Assembly (NCBI GenBank): GCA_961205875.1
Contig: OY540818.1
Coordinates: 16,776,761-16,840,760 of the forward strand
Length of the DNA stretch: 64,000 bases
Origin: Sialis fuliginosa
Taxonomy: Eukaryota; Arthropoda; Insecta; Megaloptera; Sialidae
Reading direction: 5' to 3'
Shown: piece after piece, positions 38,219 through 50,200 of the stretch
Numbering within the stretch: the first letter of the stretch is position 1
How the letters are laid out: each line of letters starts with the position of its first letter
Program-made: the position numbers and the translations under genes
Notes under the pieces: model-generated
The model's database searches: none
Seen by the model: only the letters and a program-made list of their open reading frames with translations
Told to the model about the DNA's origin: nothing

Positions 38219-41200
38219 TCAAAGAGGGAATAGGGGCCCCATTTGTGGATTACTCTGTAGTTTTTTTATGTCGCTGATTGTTGTTAATCCTTGCTCGTCG
38301 TACTCCTTCCAGATGACGTAATTCTGACGCATGTACGTTACTAATTCAGGCATGTCGATGAAAGCTGAAAGTGTGGTTTTTAAATTATTAGTTTAACGGG
38401 TAACAACACTCTAGAAATTTGGCCAAATGTAACATTTTTTAATTACAAAAAACGATATTTTAACTTATTTAACAGATTTTGGCATATGTTCTCAAGAAAG
38501 TACATAAAAAAGTCTACAATTAAAAAAAATAAAATTTACTCTATGACGTTTTCTCATTAAATGGCGAGCTTTTCCATTTTTTTTTCAAAAATGGCCGATT
38601 GTGGGTGTAAAAATCAAATTTTATCATGTATTTTTTAACATAAAAATACATATTTTCTCTTATTTTCGTAAAAATCCCTTCATTTTTACGTTAATTATTG
38701 CATTATTAGTGATAAAAAAAGTTTTTCGACAATTTTTTTATTTTTGAGGTTAGGATGCGTTTTAAAAGTAACGTTACCTTTGTAGTTCTATCAGTTCTAT
38801 AGTCTATTAACTTATAAGTATTTTAATATTTTTTTAATTTTTTTACGACTTACAAAACCGGAGATATTTCAAAAACAGTGTAGCGATACACTCAAAATGT
38901 ATCAAAAACGCACAATTATACAATTTTCTCGGGACGCACATGGCCGAATTTTCTAAATTTTTGATTTTGAACTCATCTTCGAACATATAAAGAGAAAATA
39001 AAAAAAAATCCAACATGTTAATTTCCCTCTACTATACTACGCTTTATGTAAAACTCACTGCTCGTAAAACTTTAAATGCGTTTTTCTCAAAACCACTTTT
39101 TTCAATCTTTGCAAACACATTACTTCAACACGGTTGCATGGATCAGTTTGAATTTTTGACAGTATTTTCACAATTAGATACTTTATAGATGTACCTACGG
39201 GTTTTTCGATTCAATGTAAACTTTTTATTTTATAAACAATTTACTGCTTATTTTCGAATTTTTCAGGAGAGATTTTAACTCCTAACCTTAGATCTTGAAT
39301 AACTAAAAATGTGGCCATTTTCAGACATTGATTTTGTGTTGGGTCATTTTTTTAAATTAGAAAAAATGAGAATGAAAACTTACCGTCCCACGCCTCCACC
39401 ATATCATTAATAATATAATCTACAAATCCGATCTGCGACTTGGGAATGGAGCACGTGGCTCTGTCGAACATAGGCATAACGACGGGAAGATTGCGAGTCT
39501 TCTCTTCGTCCGTCTGTGTAAAGTATTCCTCAGCAATGCGGCGCGCCCATTCAACACATAACCGCATTGGCCGCGTTGGATTAGACACATCCGCGCACTT
39601 AATCATCATGCGTTTCACCAGAGTTATGTTCTCGGAGGATGTCAGTGTGGACATGTCCAGCTCGATCTGGGTTTGAAACAAATTTAGAATTATATAAGGT
39701 AGTGGCACAAGTCTTTGCAAGGACCTCAGTAATGGCAAATTTTTAATTGAATGTACTGAATTAGATATTTGATTACTACCATTTCTGAATATTAATCTAT
39801 ATACATTTAGCTGTCTTACAGCGTAATTTGATGACAATAGACCAATAGGTATCTAAATGGTGGACATTTAAACTAATTATTAGTATAATTTATTTATTAA
39901 TTATTATATTATCATAGCAACTGCTTTACATTGTTTCAAATTTGACGATTCTTTCTTTTATATCTTTTGTGTCGTAGTACTTATCATTTTGTAATCATTA
40001 GCGAGTGTCCATCACTGCGTGCTCACTACTGGTTTAACCTTTGCCATTACTGGAGAAAAAACATGAACAAAATAAAAGGTTATAATTTAAAGAATAAATT
40101 ATATATACGGAATTTGGTAATTAAATTGATTAAATAAAGAGTTACTTGTTTTATTAGTAACATGAGTTCATGAGATACAAAAAACAAGCCTATTAATAAA
40201 AAAAAACCGAAAACTTGCTCTTATAGCGGCCATAACTGATGCCTTTACCTTATTTAGTGTAAGTTGTTAAAAGTGTAAAGTAATATGAAGTACTCACATC
40301 TTGGCTATAAATACCATCTTCTCTATTAACGCTCCTTGTTGTCGCAAAAACGTTGACGAACTTTGCTAAATGTTCAAAATGCTTCGTCATTTCAGTTGCC
40401 AGAATCATGTCGATCACATTATGTCTTGCCACCTATTCAAAAAATATATTTACTAAAAACTATTATGCCAATATATGTCATATTTGTCATCATTTTCATT
40501 CTTTGTGGTTTAAAAATAACATAGTGTAAAATTGAAGTAAGGTGCAGTGGGGCAAGTGCATTAACGGGTTCTTTTTATTATAAAACGAGTGAAATTGTAA
40601 TAGCTAATATGTAGTGAATTACTAAAAGTTAATACCAACTTGTTTAAAAAATTCACTATTCCAAAACTGAACAACATATTTTGAAGCGGTAAAAAGCATT
40701 TTATACTAGGCGTATTCACAATTCTGCTCTTGCCCCATAGCATATGAAATAATGCTTCAAAGCGTTTTTAACTACCGGTAATGCACTTGCCTCGAAAATG
40801 GGGCAAGTGTACTGTAGTTGACATTTTTTACAATTTCCTATCATAATGCAAATATACAAAGAAAACTGGCGTCCTATTCAATTTAAACTAGTCAGTAATA
40901 ACTGCACAATCATTTGAAACTGAAAATATTAAGTATTTATATAACAGATTGAAAATATATGGGTTCAAAATCCAATTATGCAAAAACCGGTCTGCACTTA
41001 CCCTACTACACCTTAGATAATTAAAAATAACTTTTATAGTGCCTATACTTTATTAATTAGTTTTTAATTATTTTGAAATAACTAATTATGAATTTATTTA
41101 TTTAATTGCTTTTTCGTATTGAGCAATAATTTTTTTTTTAATCAATGCAATTTGCTACTGGGCGAGTCCAGAGTAACCGCATATACTTTTACTGATTTTT

Positions 41201-44200
41201 TCGTTTTATTTATTTTTTGCTTAAAAAGTTCACTTCTTGATAAATTGACGCCTAAATAGTAAGAAACAATAAGAAAGGACACCTTTTTCATTATTACATA
41301 TTATTTTAAAAATCACTTAATATTTAAAAACTCCTAGCAATGAAGTTAAAATTATCTGTATCAATCGTGTTTAACGCCTGTTACACTTATCAAAAACCAT
41401 TAAAAATAGATAAACATACAATCTAGCTTCATTTTTATGTTTATATCTGCCTATATTAATAAAGTCACAGTAGGGTCGAGCGGGGTAAATATGAAACACC
41501 AAAAAAATGGGGTAAAAGTGAAACAAGCTTGCAACTAAAAAACTAATTTGTTTATAGGAGAATTATAAAAACATAAAGTTAATAAAAAATCAGTTCCTTT
41601 TCAGGTTTTATTTCATATTATTAATATCGAAAATATCGTTTTGATTAGCATAAACTTGTAAAATCCATTCCATGGACTCGTCCTACTATTATACTTATAA
41701 AGGGGGTCTTTACAAGAGGGGAGGGGGTCGAAAATCATCTTTACGTAATTATTGAACGATTCTTTAATCAAAATATGAAGAAATAGTTAATGTATACCTT
41801 ATACTGGTCCTTATCCAAATTCTTGAATATATTGACCCTATCATCGCCTAGCGTAAGTCTGAAAGTAAGCGCCGCGTGATGGTTCTCGAGCACTGTGAGA
41901 TCATTGTAGAGGATCGCTAGCTGGTTACTAGAGTTGCAGAGGAACGCGCTCGACATGCCCGGATGGCCGATGTCATGAGCCGCGGCGGCTATCAGCGATG
42001 TAGCCTCATCTAGCGGGTCCATGATGGACTTCATGCGTTCCTTCTCTAGATACCCGGCTGTCGCTTGCAGTACGTCTGCCGCGTGTGTCGAATTGTGGTA
42101 TGTGTTGGTTATTCTGAAATCCCACATGGAAAAATGTATTTGTAAAAAAATATTTTTACAAAAATATTTGTAAAATTTTTTTTTACAAATATGCAAATTA
42201 GTCCAGGCTGTCTAGACTAAAAAGTATCTAGTGACTAAATGATTCTACGTCTTATTTTTTTGTATTTTAGTCGATATTTGTACGACGAGTTGCAGGAAAT
42301 TTCACTAAATTTTTTTAAATTTTTAATTACGTTAAAAGTGTGTTTATTGTATAGAAAATGACGTGAAAAGTTGTTTGTTTCAAACCGCAGGTCTGTATCT
42401 CAAACTGTTCTCGAGATATAGCCTCTCAAAGTTTTAGTTTTTTCAAATTTTTGGAGAAAAAAGGCCATAACTTTTGAACGCGTGGTCGGAATTGATTTTA
42501 GTTGACGGATTTGAAATCAGCGTGTCAAAATCTATATAATGACATGTATAATACTTTAAAATCTCACAAAAAAAATTTCGTCAAAAATCGACATTTTTTT
42601 AAGGTATACCCCTTTGAATTTTTTCGAATTTTCGTGAAATTTTTTTTTTCGAGTTTTAAGGTATTATACATGTCATTATATAGATTTTGACACGCTGATT
42701 CCAAATCCGTCAACTAAAATCAATTCCGATTACGCGTTCAAAAGTTATGGCCTTTTTTCTCCAAAAATTTGAAAAAACTAAAACTTTGAGAGGCTATATC
42801 TCGAAAACGGTTTGAGATACAGACCTGCGGTTTGAAACAAACAACTTTTCACGTCATTTTCTATACAATAAACATACTTTTAACGAAATCAAAAATTCGA
42901 AATTTTTTAGTGAAATTTCCTGCAACTCGTCATACAAATATCGACTAAAATACAAGAAAATAAGACGTAGAGGTATTATAGTTTTATAACTGAGCGTGTA
43001 AATTAATATTAAATGTTATTTTTGATTAAAATGTTTGAGTTGCGCATAAAGACGAATATTCTAATAATATTTTTAAATTATTTACTAACTGAAAACACAG
43101 ATTTGTATTAATTTACCCATAAAACAAGGGAATCACTGCTTCCCCTGCTTCCATGGACGCTTCGCCACTGATATATAAGTATATAACTAGTAGATGAATT
43201 TATTTGTATGTTAAAAATAAAATAAATTCAGTATTATCTGGAAAATATCTCCAATACAACTATGAAACTAGAACTTCAAAGTTTAATACCCAATAATAGA
43301 ATTTATTATTAATATTTTCTAGTACCTAACATTATTATTTTAATAATGCATATAAAATTTTGCAACAAGTAGCGAACGTAACGTTGTAATATATTTTGTA
43401 TACAAGAGTAAAGGAGTATGCATTATTAAACTTAAATCTTTGAGTGAGTAAACGACGTCAGTAGTAATAAAATTGAAAAACGAGCATACTGTATTATTCG
43501 TAATTTAATATAAACGTATGGTACTTATATTGAAATTTTATTTACAGTAGTAAAGTAATTCACAAAGATTCTGAATTCATTTTAATTGAAAAAGGGAATG
43601 CAATTTCGTCAAATGACTGTGATATTCATGAATTTTGTAAACCAGAGAAATGAATGATTTTGTTAATATAGAATGTATTGAATAGGTTTTGATTTCGCTC
43701 TTATTGGTAATGTTTCTTTATATGTATTTTATAAATTAACAGAGGCGTAATAGATACTTTATTTTATTATTTTCATTAAGCTGCTGTCATCGTTCCTTCT
43801 TGGTTCATGCGCCCCAGTGGGGGCCGGTTTTGCCAACCCCTTAAAAATTATTGTTAAAAGTAAAATCCACAAAACTAAATTTTTGTACCTATATACTATA
43901 CTATGGGGTGAGTAAATAATTTTGACGAAATTTCGAAAATAGACTTTGGGTTTCTTCACGGTCAAAATTCGTTATTTCTGAAGTGGCAAAAGATTTTATA
44001 GAAAATCGTAAATTTTTGATGTCAAATTCTTTCTAATAAGCTCTAGAAATGAATCCTTGGTGCCAGAATCGCTTTTTGTTTTCGTCGTTTATATTTAAAA
44101 AGATTTGGTTAATTTTAAATTTGTTTCATGATAATCGAAATATCGTGGCGAGCTGAACCAATAACTTAGGCGAATTTTGCTCACGCTTGAACTAAAACTG

Positions 44201-47200
44201 CCTCATTAAACACTATAAATAAGGCGCGGTACGATGCCTTCTTCCGTCGTTAAAATTGATGGTACCATTTATTCTCTTTTTAAACTTTTAAATGGAATTT
44301 TTCGATTTTTTATGTTTTTTTTTAACGTTAGCGATTTCTTTAATTATTGTTTTTCATTGTTAGATTAGTAGTTACAATACATTTTAAAACAGGTTAAAAT
44401 TTAGATTAAGAAGGTTTATGGAATCATAACAAGCTACTTAGTTAGTTAGTTAGTTAGTTAGCAGCAGATTCTGGGAGAATACAAATATTTTAGTTTAATA
44501 CACAACACTAAAAAAATAGGAATACAAAAAATTACTCCGATTATCAAAATGATTTTTCTACATCATTTATAAAAACAGTTATAAAAAAATATTTTTTTTT
44601 GCCCAGGGCGGCACTTAAGGTATTTCTCGGAGAGAAACAAGGTACGCTATATGTTAGAAAAGGAAAAAAAAGTGTACTATAAAATCACGATAGTCGTGGT
44701 ATAAATTAAAATAAAATTTGGCAACGTTTTTTCTATTGCGCATGCGCGACTTTTGTATTCTCGATGACAGCTACATATTATTTCATGTTTTGATATGATA
44801 ACGTGTATTATTATTTGCAGCTGAATTTGTTATATATTATAAGTTTATAATTAAGAAATGGCTTTTATTATTTTGATTATTCCTTAAAATTAAAAGAACA
44901 ATATATTCAGCACGTACGATTTTTAAATACCGCGGCAATTGTCAATAGTTTGCGGCGTTGTCATAGCTAGTACCGTGATATTTTTTATCAGAAAATAAGT
45001 TTTTATTTTACTTATAACTTAAAAACGGGGTGGTGAAAATACTTGAGATTTTTTATATTAACTCCAATTATATTAATTTAGTATCCCTGAAAATTTCATA
45101 AATTTCTTGATCTTCCTTCACATAAAATTATTTACTTTTTCATTGAAAATCCGCTTAAAATATCGTAATCCCTATACTCGCAATGTTAAATTTTTGATTT
45201 TATTTTGACGATATCTTCGTTCACAGATGGTCAATCATTTTAAAATTTTGAATGGAGCTTCTAATAACCTTTTTTTAGTTTTTACAAAATTTGAGCTTAC
45301 TCTTGAATCTTTTAATTTTTCCGAGAAATACCTTAACGTAAATACACCGCTGCACGCAGACGAAGTTATAATAAATGGTATTTAAATAAAAATTACCTGT
45401 AATGCGACTCAATTACCATGAGCCAATTTTGAAGCGTTTTCTCATCGCAGTTGAGCGTCCCGGCGACATCGAAGTGGCACATGAGGTTCATTCCCAAGTG
45501 CACGAGCGGTTGTTTGTTTGTCAGCTCTTCCAACCGGAATATGTCGAACTCCCATTGAAGCGAAGTGTCCAGCAGTTCCTTCAGTTTAGTCGGTACCCGG
45601 TGTCTAGGCATTGCGATGCGGTTCTGTGCCCGTATCGTACTCGAGTCGTTACTGCTCCTTCGGGAACTCATCAGCTGTGTGGGACCTTGCGTCAAGAGCG
45701 CGCTTACCAGATCTGATGTCACGGGATCGTCAGTGCGTACTCTGGAATAGTGTTTTGTTATGTATTATGTCAATGAATACACTGCAAATGCTAGTTTGTT
45801 AAAAACACACCAAAATGTGTTACAAAACACACATGAGTGTGTTATTTGACACACATAAGTGTGTAGTCAAGATTAAGTGTGTTAGTTTACACGTTTGATC
45901 TTTGCAATTGACACGCTTATCCGTGTTAAAAGAGTAACACACTTTCTGGTGTGTAAAAAATAATTTGTAAATCATAATCAAAAATATTATTTACACACTT
46001 AAGTGTGTTGAAATGACACGTTTAATATCTACTAACACACTTTTTGGAGAACTACACACTTTGAAAATAAACACACTTGTTGGTGTGTTAGAATATAATA
46101 TAGGTGAATATAGCCTATATACATTCGATCTTTCTCCCTCTATAGTCATGATACCATATTTGCTCTCACTCTTTTGCCATATAGAGTATAGAACGATTTG
46201 ACACTAGTAACCATAGATAAATAATAGTAACATAGTAATAGTAACATTTATACGTCGTATCTTTCGTCATTTTGATAGAATTGAGCTTGATATTTTTGTA
46301 TATTAAATTAATATAGAAAAGAAAGTTTATTGTCTGATAGGTGAAATGTGTAAGTGCATTAAATATTCACCACAAAAAGATATATCGGGTGTAGAATTGA
46401 TACGTCAAGGATTAATAAACGCAACTACAACTGACAGCATTCTGAAGATGATGCTACAGGGAAAGTTAATTATTTTATAAAAAGAAGACCCGGATAGAAA
46501 TAATAAAATATGTGATGTGGAATTGTAGATGAAATTTCGGATAAAAGTGATGTCCATATTGTTTTGATATCATCAACTAAAAGTGATAATAATATCGAGC
46601 CAGAGGATAAAATTGTTACAATGAATTTAGATATGCTTTATGTGGCTGATTAATCAAAGAAGAAAAAAATTATTATGTAGTGTATATTATTTAAAATCAT
46701 TGTATTTATATTTGTTCAATAATAATTTCTTAATAAAATGTGGTTTACAGATTTATTACAATAACACGCTTTGTAGTGTGTTAATTCACTAACACACTAC
46801 AAAGCGTGTTCCAAAAACGTGTTAAAACTACACACCTTAAAGTGTGTTTATAAAAGAACACACCAAAAAAGGGATTAAATATGACTACAAGAAAATGACA
46901 CACTTAGGTGTGTCAAAACAACACACTTTGCATTTGCAGTGTACGCGCGGTAGAGTAAAATGAGTTTGTTATTTGTGACAGTTTTTGGAACATTTGACCC
47001 AAATCGCTGTGTGAATGCATGTGTTTGAATTATACTAATATTTTTTTTCTCATTTTAAAATGATCACAAAGTTTCTCGTATCTTCGATATTGCGAGGAAA
47101 CAAAATATTTATGAAAAGTAGAGCAAATATTTGTATGCCTTTAAAATAACATTAATTTCCCTACGTTCCATAGTTGAATTCAACACACTGTATATTATTA

Positions 47201-50200
47201 AGTAATTATTAAAATTTTCTATCTAGTATATTTTTAAAACCACTATATACAGGATGGTTCGGTTTGGGATACAGATATTTTAAGAGCTGATTCTTTGGCT
47301 CATTGTGAGTAAAAAATTGTACGGGAAGGTGGGGTCTATCTTCAACACCCTCTGAGCTACAGGTGTTTAAAAACTTCCTTCAGAGTAGTAATTACAAACA
47401 AAGATTATCTCATAACTTCCAAAGTAACGTAACTAGAGCAACCGCAATGAGTCAGTTTCATAGGTAATTAACTGACGTATTTTTCAGTATTAGCGTTATT
47501 GCTATCGTGTTTCGAATTCAGAGTTATTGCTCATTAAATTCAAAAAATATATTTATTTTTTTGAAAATTTTTATGAAAATGACATTTCCTCCCAAAAGTA
47601 CCTATAATATGTGGTATTTTTTATCATTACAAAATTCACTATATCAAGTTTGGACCTGGGTCTTATAGTTTTCCAGTTATAAATTTATCTAAATAATCCC
47701 CAAAGTGACTATTTTGCTACCTACCCTATTAAATGAAACAGTCATAAATTTTTGTTTGTTTATAATTACATAATTTTATTGTTAATGTTAATTTACATTA
47801 TTTTAATGTTATTATAAACATATGCTGAAAACTTTTTAAGAAAACCGACTTCTACAACTGTTTTTAAGTATTACACTTAAGTTGTAAAAAAAAAAGTTTT
47901 TTATTAAATTTGTCAGGATTGTTTTCTAAAGAAGCAAAACATTTGACTATAAATAACTAACCTATGTTCCTCCTTCATCTGCGGCGAATACAACTCATTC
48001 GTTCTGATCAAATCAATGACCTTATCCAGAATCTGTGCTTGCGTGGGCGACAGTTGATCCTGCACGTTCGCTATAAGTCCAATAGCTTTAGTTATGGGGG
48101 CTTCTAGCGGCAATGCGTGCAGCTTAGCTATACTACTCCGTCTAATCCCATCGCTGCCTATTGACCGTACATCGAACGATCCTCGACGTAGCGAGTGCAC
48201 TGATCCTCGGGGCCGTTCTAGAATAGCACCAGGTGTGGTCGCGGCTAGGGTTGTGTTCGTCTCGCCGGTGAAGACGTCAGAGAACGGATCTTGTACGAAT
48301 ACGTAGTGTGTGGGTGTCCGTCCGGTGCAACAGACGGGAACTGCGCGGCATTGTGATATCAGGACTTCGGTGTTGCCTTTGCGTTTGAATGATAACGTGC
48401 CTGGGAATTTAATAATTACGTATTTATTTACAATGTACTCGTTAAGTTAAACGCGCTGCTGACGCGCCCGGTTGCAAGATTTTGAAGGTTGATTATGATA
48501 AAAGGGGTTCTTACTTAGTATACTGCTTACAAATAAATTTTCAGGTTTTATAAAGTAGTTGTACAGTCGGGACTCATTTATTTTAAACCTTCTGAATCAT
48601 ATGACTCGCGTTTATTTTAAGTCGAGAGGGGCTCCCACCAAGTTATGTGTAGATCAGCGTTGGCGCGGAAATTGATATCACCACGAAGATGTATTCAAAT
48701 GTTATAAATGTATAATAGAATATCAAATACAAGAAATCCTTTATTTATTCTTGTCTTCATATTTTTTGATATTTTAACAACATATACAATCAAAGAAGTA
48801 CAAATTCGACATTGCAAAATCATGAAAAAGCTATCACAGACAATTTTATCTATTCGGGAAGTGTAATTTTTACTATTCTTAAGTTGGCAATACGTTCTGA
48901 GATGTCAAACATTTGAATACATCTTCGTGGTGACTTGAAATCCCGCGCCAACGCTGATTGGTCAAGGAGCTATAGAGACTATGTATGTAAACCTTGGTAT
49001 TTAATATTTATCGTTAATAGTTAGTCGTGATAGTGAAATAATTTTACTTTACTTTTAATTTCGAATATGAGCAAGGTGACGAATGACGACGGTGATAAGT
49101 ATCTCTAATTAATTCTACAAAAATTTCAAAAATATGTTCGTTTACGCCATGACTCGAGAATGGTGGGAGGTGAAGGAGGAGAAAAAATTTACAATAAACG
49201 AAAGTCGGCATTTACGATAAACGAGAGTTGAAAATAAACGAGCGTTAAAATAAACGAGTCCCGACTGTAATATTTTTACAAAAATAAAGCCGCCCCTGCG
49301 CCAAACGCTAACGAAACTAGCTGACGGATGGCAGGCGGTATAATCCTATATCCAAAAATATCAAAAATACGATTCCACTTACTAACCTTCCCACTCTTTT
49401 CCACGCTGTAGATTCTGATTCATAGTTTCGACGTTCTGCTGTGCTATAAATTCGAGCAACGACTTGCCGACGAGTTCGTCCTGTCTGAAACCGAGCAGAA
49501 TCTCTGCGGCTCGGTTCGCGTATTGTACACGGTGCGTGTTGTCCGTCACGTGGACCGCGCATCGGGTTTTATCCAGAGCGGCGAACAGTGCCTGCATTGT
49601 CGCCAGCTGCGCCGACGGACGCATCTCGCTGCATTGTAGCTGGAGGAGCTCGTTCACGCACACGGACACATGGGATGATTCTATTATACACTGCAAGATA
49701 ATTATTAATTGAGGTTTATGTCCGGTATTATAAAGGAACTCGCAAATTTGCAAGCACTTTCAAATGGGGTATCAAACTTATATGACAGTTATACTAGAGT
49801 TTTTGACATAGGAAATAAAAACAAAGGTATGTACAGTATATTTACTAATCTTGAGTAAAAACAGTAAAAATCAACTTACTGTGCATGAAACTATGTGTTA
49901 AAAACTCATATAAGTTTTGATACCTCGTTTTAAAGTGTTTGCAAGCTTGCAAATTTTGCGAGCTCTTTTATAATACCGGACATTATTGACAAATGTCGAC
50001 TCTAAGTTGATTCGAATGTTCGGTATTATAAATATGACAAATGACATATACATAGTTGTAAAGTAGAGTAAAACTTAGTGGCCCAAAAGAAAAACTAAAG
50101 GAAGGGCTTGTATCTTGGAAACTAAAAGTGGTATATAAATTCTAAATACACCAATCAATTCTATATAAAAAGTGCTTTAAGAAACCGTAAACAAAAAGTA

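Noticed and set aside
39352..39837. The open frame extending past the PDE8 exon at 39384-39666
   Set aside because: The extra N-terminal part is translation of the family C MITE; the acceptor at 39667-39669 and phase show the true exon edge.
43759..43965. A 68-codon open frame with [20 protein letters not shown]
   Set aside because: It is isolated in a PDE8 intron, with no family match. It is perhaps repeat-derived.
45402..45716. Plus-strand 104-codon open frame opposite a PDE8 exon (also those near 39440, 48094 and 49464)
   Set aside because: They are antisense shadows of GC-rich PDE8 exons whose minus-strand frame matches the family with exact splice phases.
45808..46105. CRISPR-like or satellite array of ACACAC motifs
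   Set aside because: Spacing is irregular, motifs are short and palindromic, and the block is bounded by transposon ends.
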